Shown here: positions 15,841-23,616 of the stretch, one piece after another
Layout of the letters: every line of letters starts with the position of its first letter
How positions within the stretch are numbered: the first letter of the stretch is position 1
Assembly (NCBI GenBank): GCA_028875335.1
Contig: JAPPEF010000234.1
Span: forward strand, 1-33,231
DNA length: 33,231 bases
DNA from: Gemmatimonadota bacterium
GTDB lineage: Bacteria; Latescibacterota; UBA2968; UBA8231
Direction of reading: 5' to 3'
The notes under the pieces: generated by a model
Told to the model about the DNA's origin: nothing
Seen by the model: the letters and a program-made list of their open reading frames with translations, nothing else
Databases searched by the model: none
Made by a program: the position numbers and the translations under genes

Positions 15841-16257
15841 ATGAACGACAGAGAAATGACTGCGCAAGAGCACACTCAGACCGCCTTGGAATTTCTGGAT
15901 GCTTCTGATCGGGAATTTGCCATCGGCGAGCGCTTACAGGCTTCGGAGAAGCTCTATGGTGCTGCCACGCATATCGTAACTGCCATTGCCCAACAGCGGG
16001 ATTGGCAATACCGCAGCCACCGCGCGATGAAAAACGCCGTTTTCCGGCTGGAGCAAGAGTATAACGACCCTCTCATTCTCGCCGGATTCTTGGCGGCGGA
16101 AGACTTCCACAAGAATTTCTTCCACAATGATATGGAAGAATACGAGATTGAACAGGAACGCCCCGTAGTTCATCGCTTCGTCTCTCGGATGCTAGCCCTG
16201 ATCAACGAGGCCTCCAGCACCGATCCCGACCACGCTGGAGGGGAAACGGTCCCGTAG
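15841..16257 (+). CDS. HEPN/PaREP1-like helical protein
   Basis: A 138-residue, all-helical, acidic protein. The pattern ALEFLDASDREFAIGERLQ, ASEKLYGAATHIVTAIA, followed by a His-rich helix and AAEDFHKNFFHNDM resembles the PaREP1/HEPN group, whose members pair as helical dimers and are sometimes nucleotide-binding or RNase toxins. The usual HEPN RxxxxH motif is not obvious (closest is RSHRAMKN), so RNase activity is doubtful. The frame could start at TTG 15805, but that codon is the -35 box, so ATG 15841 is used. No partner nucleotidyltransferase gene is adjacent. It is a single-gene unit facing the convergent glycosidase gene. Confidence 0.6.
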   Translation: MNDREMTAQEHTQTALEFLDASDREFAIGERLQASEKLYGAATHIVTAIAQQRDWQYRSHRAMKNAVFRLEQEYNDPLILAGFLAAEDFHKNFFHNDMEEYEIEQERPVVHRFVSRMLALINEASSTDPDHAGGETVP

Positions 16258-16279
16258 ACATTGTGGCGGCAAGAGGATC

Positions 16280-16309
16280 AGCGATAGACAGCCTAGATCA
16301 CGGCGTGGA
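16280..16309 (-). pseudogene. Relic of the 3' end of a mannonate-dehydratase-like gene
   Basis: This 30-base stretch matches 17491-17520, the end of the intact dehydratase gene, at 25 of 30 positions in the same orientation, and all five differences are transitions. On the minus strand it reads HAVI-stop-AVYR-stop against RAMIQAVYR-stop. The two copies bracket the glycosidase gene at 16345-17487. Confidence 0.55.
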
Positions 16310-16344
16310 GACGAAGGAGAATACTCGACTCGGCCCGACTCGAC

Positions 16345-17487
16345 TTACCCCTTCGCCCCAGTAACTTGCGCCAACAGCTCGAAGTACCCGCGCTTGCGAT
16401 CCGTGTTGATGCCCCAGTTGACCGGGATGTTCTGATAGCCATCGCGGTAATCGCCGAAGGTTGACGAACCACCAGCCGCGTCCCCGGGATCGAAATAGCC
16501 CCACGAAGCATAGGCCGACAGCGCAGACAGGAAGTTGTTGTCTGGCTCGTCGAATGCGAAGTGATCGTCCTCGGTGAAGAGAATCGGTTTCGGAGTGTAA
16601 CTGGGCAAGGCGCGGGTTTGTACAACCATCTCAGCGATGCGCGTCGGTTCTGCAACGCCGTTGCCGTGCAGCATGATGTAGTCCGACGCTGCCACCACAT
16701 CGTCGTCCGGCACCCGGCCACCCCCATACGAAGTACCTACTAACAACCGTTGTCCATCCAGTTTGTGGGAACGCGCCCGGTCGATTAACTCAGCCACGCG
16801 ATGCGGTTGCAGTATCTCGTGCTCATAACGAGGAACATTCGTCTCGTTATTGATTTCGATCAGCACATTGCCGTACCCCGATTGCAAAACCCACATCGTC
16901 GCCTCATCCACTGCGCGGCATACCACCGCCTCATCCGTTAAACGCTCGTCCTGCCCGAAGTAGAAATACCCGAGGATCACCACCATCCCCAATTCGTCGC
17001 AGGCTGATGCGATGCGCTCGGCTCGGCTCATATATGAAGGTTTCAGCGAACCATCGGGTGCAAAAGCCGAGTTGTGCCAAGGTTGCGAAGCCGCACTCGG
17101 CAGGCCAGCCCACATCACATCGTCGCTGGCATCCATGCGTCGAGCCGCCATAATTTCTCGGAAACCCGCCTCGCGGTAGTACCCCGTAGGGCTCCCACCC
17201 TGCAGATTGACCGTCACCGCCAACAACCCGTGCGCCCGATACGTTGGTAGCTGCGCGATGAACTCATCCGTGTTTCGTTCAGCATCCCATTCGCCCGTGT
17301 CTGGATACGCCCAAAGTTGCCGCGTCACGGGATTTTCGTCGTCGAACACCGCGTTTGTCATGCGGCTGTTCATCAATAACCCCTCGACATCCCAACCGCG
17401 GTACTGCCGCCCGCTATACGTGGTATGGCCGTTGATTAGCCAATGTTCGCCATGAGCGGTGATCTGAGTTTGGGCTGCTGTTGTCAT
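16345..17487 (-). CDS. Clan GH-A-like glycoside hydrolase (TIM barrel)
   Basis: A 380-residue cytoplasmic-looking protein with a TIM-barrel glycosidase pattern. VLIEINNETNV (Glu215) fits the acid/base NE motif at the end of strand 4, and PILFTEDDHF (Glu306) fits the nucleophile on strand 7 of clan GH-A enzymes such as families 5 and 42. The opening ITAHGEHWLINGHTTYSGR is typical of cellulase-like proteins found in metagenomes. Substrate is not evident. The ATG lies one base after the stop of the dehydratase gene and has no own Shine-Dalgarno sequence, so it is likely expressed by translational coupling. Remains of the dehydratase 3' end also follow it. Confidence 0.75.
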   Translation of the reverse strand: MTTAAQTQITAHGEHWLINGHTTYSGRQYRGWDVEGLLMNSRMTNAVFDDENPVTRQLWAYPDTGEWDAERNTDEFIAQLPTYRAHGLLAVTVNLQGGSPTGYYREAGFREIMAARRMDASDDVMWAGLPSAASQPWHNSAFAPDGSLKPSYMSRAERIASACDELGMVVILGYFYFGQDERLTDEAVVCRAVDEATMWVLQSGYGNVLIEINNETNVPRYEHEILQPHRVAELIDRARSHKLDGQRLLVGTSYGGGRVPDDDVVAASDYIMLHGNGVAEPTRIAEMVVQTRALPSYTPKPILFTEDDHFAFDEPDNNFLSALSAYASWGYFDPGDAAGGSSTFGDYRDGYQNIPVNWGINTDRKRGYFELLAQVTGAKG

Positions 17488-17488
17488 A

Positions 17489-18436
17489 TTAGCGATAGAC
17501 GGCTTGGATCATGGCGCGGATGAAGCCGGTGGCGAAGGCGTGGCCCTGGCGTCCACCTGCGTCGTCGGGAATGGACGGGGTGTGATCCATCATAAACGGC
17601 CCATTAAAGCCCACCTCCTTGTAGGTCTGCATCGCCCGGTACATATCGACGTCGCCCTCGTCGACGAAGACCTCTCTAAAATCCTTTGGCGTACCGCGCA
17701 CGTTGCGGAAGTGGACGTAGGCAATTTTGCCTTGGCGGCCCATGCGGCGGATGGCCTCGTACACGTCAATGCCCATTTCGGTGACGCAGCCTTGGCAGAA
17801 CAGCATGGAGTTTTGGGGACTGGGGTTGAGGGCGAAGATGCGCTCGTATTGGTCCAAGGTGGAGACAATCCGCGCGGCGCCGCCCATTGGCTCGGGTAGC
17901 GGGGGATCGTCTGGGTGAAGGGCCAAGGTAACGCCGGCTTCCTCGGCGACGGGGACGATGCGCTGGTGGAAGTAAGCGATATTGGCCCACATCCCGTCCT
18001 CGTCGATGTGCTTTGCTGGATAGTCGTGGTTCTCTTTTTCGTATTCTGCATAGGTGAAGGTGCTGTAATGGGCACCTCCGCGGCCAGTGTCCGAGGGGGT
18101 GCGAAAGTTGCCCACGGGTTTGAAATTGTAGCCGAGGGTCGGAACTTCGACGGTGCCCATGGCCCGGATCCAGTTGCACCACTCTTCGATTTTGGCGTCG
18201 CGGTCTTGTTGCGCGAGGGTGATTTCGTCTGGGCCGGTCAAGGCGGCGTTGTACAAGCGGAGGCCGTTTTTTTCGGCGCGGGCGCGGACTTCTCGGAGGT
18301 ACTCGACCATCTCGGGGTAGGTGTGCAGGTCGAGGGGGAGGGAGTTGATGGTCAGGTAATCGACGCCAATGGCTTTGTAGTAGCTCAGGTTGTCGTCGGT
18401 GACGCGGTCGTGGGGGAGTTGGTCTTGGATGTACAT
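17489..18436 (-). CDS. Mannonate dehydratase-like TIM-barrel enzyme (UxuA family)
   Basis: A 315-residue protein resembling D-mannonate dehydratase, which converts mannonate to 2-keto-3-deoxygluconate in glucuronate breakdown. The metal-site residues appear in family order: His174 (LALHPDDPP), Cys217 (CQGCVTEMG), His242 (YVHFRNVRG), and Asp284-His285 (FMMDHTPS). In characterised UxuA proteins His, Cys, His, Asp and His line the Mn2+ and substrate site. It is shorter than E. coli UxuA (394) but near the short bacterial form. AAGGAG is six bases before the ATG. It leads the operon with the glycosidase and is divergent from the PhyH gene. Confidence 0.82.
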   Translation of the reverse strand: MYIQDQLPHDRVTDDNLSYYKAIGVDYLTINSLPLDLHTYPEMVEYLREVRARAEKNGLRLYNAALTGPDEITLAQQDRDAKIEEWCNWIRAMGTVEVPTLGYNFKPVGNFRTPSDTGRGGAHYSTFTYAEYEKENHDYPAKHIDEDGMWANIAYFHQRIVPVAEEAGVTLALHPDDPPLPEPMGGAARIVSTLDQYERIFALNPSPQNSMLFCQGCVTEMGIDVYEAIRRMGRQGKIAYVHFRNVRGTPKDFREVFVDEGDVDMYRAMQTYKEVGFNGPFMMDHTPSIPDDAGGRQGHAFATGFIRAMIQAVYR

Positions 18437-18559
18437 GGCGTCTCCTTTGGGTTAAGTGGCTACCTCACCAGATTTTGGCTATATACACTTAGTGAAAGAA
18501 AGGCATCGTCCTCGCGATGCGCCAATCGGCCTTCCACACGAAATATGGGATTGCCCAAA

Positions 18560-19360
18560 ATGTCAAAAGAACTGTCCCTCGCCGGGGTTCAACAATCCGC
18601 CGAACAGATCGCCCAGTGGACCGAGCGGTTTCATCGCGATGGGTATCTGCTCGTTAAAAACGTTCTCCCGCCGGACTGGTGTGCGCAATTGCGGGCCGAT
18701 TTGGACCGGGCGCTGGCGGACAATCCGAATGGACTGAACAACTACAGCGAGTACACGAAGCTCGCGCATCGGCTATTCGAGACGAGCGCAGCGAACCTGC
18801 GCCTGTTCGATCTCGAGCCGATTGTGAGCTTCGCCGAGGCGTTGGTAGCACCGAATTGCCACGTGATTCACAACAACTCGTTCCAGACGCTTCCGGGCGG
18901 AGGCCTCTCGACGTGGCATCAGGACGATGCTCCGCACTACGTCGTCACAGATGGCAAGCCGCCGCCGAACGTCCACCTCCCGGTGCTGTTCTTCACGGCC
19001 AACTACTATTTGACCGATGTGGATACGCCGGCGCACGGCGGGACGGAAGTGATTCCGAAAACGCACCTGCTCGGCAAATCGCCGGTCGAGATCGAGGGCT
19101 CCGAGTGGGAAGAGAAAATCGTCCACAACAGCGCGCCGGCGGGGAGCGTCGTCATGTTCAACAATCAGGTGTGGCATCGCGGGGGGCCGAACCGCAGCGA
19201 CCGCACGCGGTACATCACTCAGGTGACGTATGCGCGCCGGATCATCGGGCACAAGTACTACCCGTTTATGAACTACCAAATGCCGCCGCATGTGTACGAA
19301 AATGCGAATCCCCGCTTGAAAAGGCTGCTCGGCTTCCTCGATCACGGCGCGTATGGCTAG
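18560..19360 (+). CDS. PhyH-family Fe(II)/2-oxoglutarate oxygenase (second copy)
   Basis: A 266-residue double-stranded beta-helix dioxygenase. His120 and Asp122 (TWHQDDAPHY) and His206 (VWHRGGPNRS) are the iron ligands and Arg215 or Arg217 the 2-oxoglutarate anchor. The frame is open far upstream to 17915, but that part is the antisense of the dehydratase gene; homology begins just after ATG 18560. ATG 18545 is an equally possible start, adding five residues, and neither has a clear Shine-Dalgarno sequence. The gene is 15 bases ahead of the first TlpA-like gene and probably cotranscribed. The substrate is unknown. Confidence 0.88.
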   Translation: MSKELSLAGVQQSAEQIAQWTERFHRDGYLLVKNVLPPDWCAQLRADLDRALADNPNGLNNYSEYTKLAHRLFETSAANLRLFDLEPIVSFAEALVAPNCHVIHNNSFQTLPGGGLSTWHQDDAPHYVVTDGKPPPNVHLPVLFFTANYYLTDVDTPAHGGTEVIPKTHLLGKSPVEIEGSEWEEKIVHNSAPAGSVVMFNNQVWHRGGPNRSDRTRYITQVTYARRIIGHKYYPFMNYQMPPHVYENANPRLKRLLGFLDHGAYG

Positions 19361-19375
19361 CAGGGAGAAAGGGTT

Positions 19376-20800
19376 ATGAGGAATACATACGGTAATTTCC
19401 TTATTGCCATGCTCTTGGCGTCGAGTGCTTGTCTAGCTGTCGAAAGCGCGCAGAGTCCTCCATCGGTTGCGATCATCACTGGCGAAATCCGGGATCCAAC
19501 CGCGCGGGAAATCACATTTAGCTACGAATCGCCGTCGGCCTTGGAAAGCTCCAAGCAGCGCGTTGTCCTCGATAGCCTAGACCGCTTCGCCTTTGAGTTG
19601 CCTGTCGTTCGAGGAACTTCCGTCTGGGGGCATTACGAGAGAGGGCGATCAATCTTCTTCGTCGAACCCGGCGACAGTCTGCACATCGTCGTGGAGGAGG
19701 GCGTTTACTCGTTTAGCGGTCCCAACGCGGACAACAGCCGCTTCATAGCCGAGTTAGGGCCGCGCTTTCGCTCCTCCAGCCTCGGCGGCTACAAGGATGT
19801 GGAGGTGGAGGATTTTAAGCGCCAAGTGGAGCAGCGGCGACGGGAGCGGTTCGAGTTTCTAGCCGAGGGGCGCGAGCAATACACCCTGTCTCCAAGGTAC
19901 ATTGACTATGCGACGGCCAACTTCAATTACGAGTGGGCCGAACTCATGATGGCCTACCCGACGAATTATCGCGTTGTCAACGGCCGCGAAAACAGAGATA
20001 TTACCCCGGAGTACTACGACTTCTTACAGGGAATCCCCTTGGTGAACGAAAAGGCCATAGGCTCAGACAGTTATCGTTGGTTTCTGGGACTTTTCTTAGA
20101 CTGGGAAGACCGGAATCTGTCGGAGGCCATCCAGATCCAGGTTGACACTCCAGTAGGCCGGACGTGGAATTTGGCAAAGAGATACGATCTGGCCAAGCAA
20201 AAACTGGAGGGGAGAGTGCTCTACTGGTTTCTGGCTGGAGAGCTGATCGATGGGTTCGAGCGCGGCGGCAGCGAAGCTTTTGCGTTGACCTATCGCAAGT
20301 GGGAGGATTTCCAGCAGATCAATCCGCACCCGGAATACAATGAACCTGTCCAGGCCGCTCTGGATGAGGCGCTCAAGCTACAACCTGGGCAACCCGCGCC
20401 CGCTTTTACGCTCGACGACCTCGATGGCCAGCCCGTATCGCTGGGGCAGTTCAAGGGGCAGGTGGTTCTGCTCGACTTCTGGTCGAGTTGGTGCAAGCCG
20501 TGTATCAGCGACCTGCCCAATCTCCGCAAAATCAAAGAAAAAACGGTCGGCTGGCCGGTCGTCTTCCTCAACATATCGCTGGACGTGGATGAGGCTGCTT
20601 GGCGAGAAGCGATTGATAAACACGAGATCGAAGGCGTCCACGTGCGCACTGAGGGTTGGAGTACAGAGGTAACCAAAAGCTACCAAGTGAGTGTCCTTCC
20701 TGTGTATTACTTGGTGGACTCCCAAGGACTGATCTTAGATCGTCTGTCTGGAGTCAAGGATACAGACGAGATTGTCGCGATGATCGAGCAGGGCTTATGA
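19376..20800 (+). CDS. TlpA-like exported thiol-disulfide protein, paralog 1
   Basis: A 474-residue protein with an N-terminal export signal ending around SSACLAVESAQ, where ASSACL may be a lipobox. Residues about 30-110 form a DUF4369-like beta domain (ITGEIRDPTAREITFSY, FFVEPGDSLHIVVEE), the middle is helical and charged, and from residue 340 there is a TlpA/ResA-type thioredoxin domain beginning LQPGQPAPAFTLDDLDG with Cys373 and Cys376 in WCKPC and a cis-proline at VLPVYYLVD. Such proteins reduce or reshuffle disulfides in the periplasm, often for cytochrome c maturation. GGGAGAAAGG precedes the ATG. A longer paralog follows directly. Confidence 0.88.
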   Translation: MRNTYGNFLIAMLLASSACLAVESAQSPPSVAIITGEIRDPTAREITFSYESPSALESSKQRVVLDSLDRFAFELPVVRGTSVWGHYERGRSIFFVEPGDSLHIVVEEGVYSFSGPNADNSRFIAELGPRFRSSSLGGYKDVEVEDFKRQVEQRRRERFEFLAEGREQYTLSPRYIDYATANFNYEWAELMMAYPTNYRVVNGRENRDITPEYYDFLQGIPLVNEKAIGSDSYRWFLGLFLDWEDRNLSEAIQIQVDTPVGRTWNLAKRYDLAKQKLEGRVLYWFLAGELIDGFERGGSEAFALTYRKWEDFQQINPHPEYNEPVQAALDEALKLQPGQPAPAFTLDDLDGQPVSLGQFKGQVVLLDFWSSWCKPCISDLPNLRKIKEKTVGWPVVFLNISLDVDEAAWREAIDKHEIEGVHVRTEGWSTEVTKSYQVSVLPVYYLVDSQGLILDRLSGVKDTDEIVAMIEQGL

Positions 20801-20854
20801 GAACTCTGCGCTCTGTGCAGGCGTCCCTTGAGCAGACCTTAAATGGAGAACCCC

Positions 20855-22921
20855 ATGACGAACACCTACGGTAGTCTTCTAATCGCCATACTCACGGCGT
20901 CGAGCGCTTGTTTGGCCAGCACCCAAAGCCAGTCGTCGGTTGCGATCATCACCGGCGAAATCCAGTCCCCAACTTCGCGGGAAATCACATTTGGCTACGA
21001 GTCGCCGTCGGCGCTGGAAGACTCCGAGGAACGCGTCGTTCTCGACAGTCTGAATCGCTTCTCCTTTGAACTACCTGTCGTCCGAGGGACCCTTGTCAGG
21101 GCCTATTATAATGAAGTGCGGTCGATGTTCTTCGTCGAACCTAGCGACAGTCTGCACGTGGTCGTGGAAGAGGGCTTTTCCGATTCCTCCTACTCGTTTA
21201 GCGGTACAGGAGCTGACAACAACCGCTTCGTGGTTGAATGGATGGCCGAATTTGGTCGTCCCCGTCTGGATTACGAGGGGCTGGAGGCCGAGGATTTCAA
21301 GCGTCAAGTAGATCAGCGGCGCCGAGACCAGTTCGAGTTTCTGGCCGCAAGGAGTAAAGAATACGCGCTGTCGTTAGGGTTTGTCGACTATGCGATAGCC
21401 CACTTCAATTACGAGTGGGCCAATCTCATGATTTCTTACCCGACGGAGTACCGCTTTGCCAACGGCGAGGATAACAGCGACCTCCCCCCGAAGTACTACG
21501 ACTTCCTGCAGGAAATTCCTCTAGTCGATGAGAAGGCTATTGGCACGATGGACTATCACACGTTTCTGGTGCGGACCTTGGACTGGGAGCGGCGGGAACA
21601 GATAGAGCAAGCCTTTCTATTCAGAAGTGGATCTATTGGTCGGCCGCCCAGAGATCGCGGGGAATTAGATAAGATGTCCAACCCATTTAGACGGCCCAAT
21701 CTGTCCGAGATGTACAATCTATCGGATCTGGAGTTGTCGGAGGAGACCGTGGCCCAACTTGACGCCCTGTACGAAAAGGAGGGCCGGGGGTTCAAGCTGT
21801 CGCAGATGGTCGATTTGTCGGCGGTTGGGTTATTGTCGGCTGCTCAGGTCCGGCTCGACTCAATGTACGAAAAGAAGAGACGTCCCAAGCTATCCCAGAG
21901 TTTTGACTTGTCGGTATTTGGTCTTTCAGAGACTGACCAAGCCCGAATCGACGCCTTATTTGAAAAGTCTAAGTCCTATAGCTTCTTCACTTCAAGTGAG
22001 GTAGAGGAGGCTAGCGTGGATACGACGGGTGGATCTGTGGCGTTCTACTTGCCGCTAGAAATAAAGCAGGATTCTCTAAAAAAAGAACCACCCAAACTAT
22101 CCGAGAAACTCAATCTATCGTGGCTGTCAGAACCGGCCCGTGCCCAACTCGATTCGATGTACGAACACCCTCAGAGGCCCAAGCTGTCCGAGAGAATCGA
22201 TCTATCGAGCCTTGATCTGTCGGGGGCGGTGCAGGCCCAACTTGATTCGATGACTACAACTACAGGGCCCGTTACTCTGAAGACGTGGAGTAGTTTTTCG
22301 GCAAGGTACGGTCAGGCCAAAGAAAAACTGGAGGGGCGAGTGCTCTACTGGTTTTTGGCCGGAGAGGTGATTCGCGGCTTCAAGCGCGGCAGCGACGCCT
22401 TTGAGTTGGCCCAGCACATGTGGGAAGAGTTCCAAGAGATCAACCCGTACCCGGAATACACCGAGGTCGTCCAAGCGGCGCTACATAAGGCCCTGAAACT
22501 CCAGCCCGGGCAACCCGCGCCCGAATTCACCCTCTACGACCTCGACGGTCAGCCCGTATCGCTGAGCCAGTTCAAGGGGCAGGTGGTTCTGCTCGACTTC
22601 TGGGCGAGTTGGTGCGTCCCGTGTATCGGCGACCTGCCCGATCTCCGCAGAATCAAGAAAAAGGCGGCCGATAAACCCTTGGTCTTCCTCAATCTGTCGC
22701 TAGACACGGACGAAGCCGCTTGGCGAGAGGCGATTGATAAACACGAGATCGAAGGCGTCCACGTGCGCGCTGACGGCTGGGGTGCGGACGTGGCCAAGTC
22801 CTACCAAGTGAACTCCTTGCCCTCGTATTACTTGGTGGACTCGCAAGGGCTGATCGTAGAGCGCCTTAGGATACTACGCAATACAGACGAGATTGTGGCG
22901 ACGATTGAGAAGAGTTTGTGA
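20855..22921 (+). CDS. TlpA-like exported thiol-disulfide protein, paralog 2, with inserted repeat array
   Basis: A 688-residue paralog of the gene just upstream, alike from signal peptide (MTNTYGSLLIAIL) to the C-terminal TlpA domain with Cys587 and Cys590 in WCVPC. Between the helical middle and the segment KEKLEGRVLYWFLAGE it carries an extra 200 residues absent from paralog 1. Residues 280-466 hold five imperfect repeats of about 30 residues, consensus RPKLSExxDLSxLxLS then AQLDSMYEK. Start at ATG 20855 is chosen because GGAG at 20846-20849 fits as its ribosome site and the aligned paralog begins there; ATG 20843 is in frame. A terminator follows at 23013. Confidence 0.86.
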   Translation: MTNTYGSLLIAILTASSACLASTQSQSSVAIITGEIQSPTSREITFGYESPSALEDSEERVVLDSLNRFSFELPVVRGTLVRAYYNEVRSMFFVEPSDSLHVVVEEGFSDSSYSFSGTGADNNRFVVEWMAEFGRPRLDYEGLEAEDFKRQVDQRRRDQFEFLAARSKEYALSLGFVDYAIAHFNYEWANLMISYPTEYRFANGEDNSDLPPKYYDFLQEIPLVDEKAIGTMDYHTFLVRTLDWERREQIEQAFLFRSGSIGRPPRDRGELDKMSNPFRRPNLSEMYNLSDLELSEETVAQLDALYEKEGRGFKLSQMVDLSAVGLLSAAQVRLDSMYEKKRRPKLSQSFDLSVFGLSETDQARIDALFEKSKSYSFFTSSEVEEASVDTTGGSVAFYLPLEIKQDSLKKEPPKLSEKLNLSWLSEPARAQLDSMYEHPQRPKLSERIDLSSLDLSGAVQAQLDSMTTTTGPVTLKTWSSFSARYGQAKEKLEGRVLYWFLAGEVIRGFKRGSDAFELAQHMWEEFQEINPYPEYTEVVQAALHKALKLQPGQPAPEFTLYDLDGQPVSLSQFKGQVVLLDFWASWCVPCIGDLPDLRRIKKKAADKPLVFLNLSLDTDEAAWREAIDKHEIEGVHVRADGWGADVAKSYQVNSLPSYYLVDSQGLIVERLRILRNTDEIVATIEKSL
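21692..22252 (+). repeat. Five degenerate ~30-residue coding repeats
   Basis: Repeat units begin at 21692, 21791, 21881, 22088 and 22175. Each starts (R/P)(P/F)xLS and ends QLD(A/S)(L/M)YE or close variants. A spacer of about 36 residues that does not repeat separates units 3 and 4. The repeats have diverged at the DNA level, so the array is not freshly amplified. Confidence 0.8.
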
Positions 22922-23012
22922 GTAGGCTGAGCAGGCGTCTCTTGTAAGCTCTGACAAATTCCTCACGGCCCTTCCCGGCCTAGGCTCTTGGTACCATATA
23001 TCTTTTGCAATT

Positions 23013-23046
23013 ATGGGTCAGCATTAAAACGCTGGCCCATTTTTTT
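23013..23046 (+). terminator. Rho-independent terminator after the TlpA-like genes
   Basis: ATGGGTCAGC (23013-23022), an 8-base loop ATTAAAAC and GCTGGCCCAT (23031-23040) form a stem with one T-G pair, followed by a run of seven Ts from 23040 to 23046. It separates the PhyH/TlpA operon from the GntR promoter 22 bases further on. Confidence 0.88.
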
Positions 23047-23067
23047 GCCTGATGGATAAAAAAGTAC

Positions 23068-23096
23068 TTGCCTGAGCATACAGGATGTTTTATTAT
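23068..23096 (+). promoter_or_regulatory. Promoter of the GntR/ABC operon
   Basis: TTGCCT (23068-23073), an exact 17-base spacer and TATTAT (23091-23096) fit sigma70-type elements. The predicted start is near 23103, inside the operator palindrome, so repressor binding would block the start site. Confidence 0.65.
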
Positions 23097-23101
23097 GTCA
23101 C

Positions 23102-23128
23102 TGTATCGTTATACCGATACACCGATAC
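23102..23128. promoter_or_regulatory. Candidate operator of the YtrA-type GntR regulator
   Basis: TGTATCG and CGATACA (23102-23108, 23115-23121) are perfect inverted arms around the six bases TTATAC. CCGATAC occurs again right after (23122-23128), giving a third half-site. Position just downstream of the -10 box and just ahead of the regulator gene fits autoregulation, as known for YtrA-family repressors. Confidence 0.65.
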
Positions 23129-23157
23129 TGTAGGAAATTTCTCGATGAGGAGGCACT

Positions 23158-23211
23158 ATGAAACGCGACAGTCGGCGCACAATTACCACTAGACAGGGGC
23201 AGGACAGCTAA
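23158..23211 (+). CDS. 17-residue leader ORF ahead of GntR
   Basis: MKRDSRRTITTRQGQDS is preceded by GAGGAGG, the strongest ribosome site in this operon, four bases from the ATG. Its TAA (23209-23211) overlaps the AAGGAG that serves the TTG start of the GntR gene, so translation of the leader could open or re-initiate the regulator. The peptide resembles nothing I know, and translation is inferred only from the ribosome site and position. Confidence 0.45.
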   Translation: MKRDSRRTITTRQGQDS

Positions 23212-23223
23212 GGAGAGTCGCCA

Positions 23224-23616
23224 TTGCGCATAGATCCGTCCAGTGGGGTTCCCATCTACCTGCAGATCATTGAGCAGGTGAAGTACCAGATCGCCACCAA
23301 AGTGCTCAAGCCGCACGACGAACTGCCCTCGGTGCGGGCTCTGTCTGGGCAGTACTTGATTAATCCCAATACTGTGGTGCGGGCCTATTTGGAATTGGAG
23401 CGCGACGGGGTGATCTACAAAAAGCGAGGCATGGGCACTTATGTGGCCGAAAAGGAGGTGACCATGAGTCAGGAGGAAAAATTCGAGATCGTGCGGCAAA
23501 TGCTCGACAAAGCTCTAGTCCAGGCGACTGAGCTAGGGCTGAGTCCGGCGGAGATGCAGCAGCTCTTTCAGAAACGTCTGAACCAGTTCGGCAAAGAGGA
23601 AAGCGAATCGACATGA
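23224..23616 (+). CDS. GntR-family transcriptional regulator, YtrA subfamily
   Basis: A 130-residue repressor with an N-terminal winged helix-turn-helix: GVPIYLQIIEQVKYQIATKV, LPSVRALSGQYLINPNTVVRAYLELERDGVIYKKRGMGTYV. Instead of a large effector domain it has only a short helical tail of about 50 residues, the YtrA hallmark. YtrA regulators control adjacent ABC transporter genes and their own operon, and here the ABC ATPase starts within the stop codon (ATGA overlap). Start is TTG 23224 with AAGGAGAG seven bases upstream. The palindrome at 23102 is the likely binding site. The tail may sense membrane-related stress as in other YtrA operons, which is inference. Confidence 0.9.
   Translation: MRIDPSSGVPIYLQIIEQVKYQIATKVLKPHDELPSVRALSGQYLINPNTVVRAYLELERDGVIYKKRGMGTYVAEKEVTMSQEEKFEIVRQMLDKALVQATELGLSPAEMQQLFQKRLNQFGKEESEST

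Noticed and set aside
18503..18520. Small GCATCG/CGATGC hairpin between divergent genes
   Set aside because: Only a six-base stem with no conserved context visible; it could be an operator, but evidence is too thin to annotate.
17915..18559. Long N-terminal extension of the second PhyH protein
   Set aside because: The added 215 residues are antisense of the dehydratase gene and of the divergent promoter gap; PhyH homology begins after 18560.
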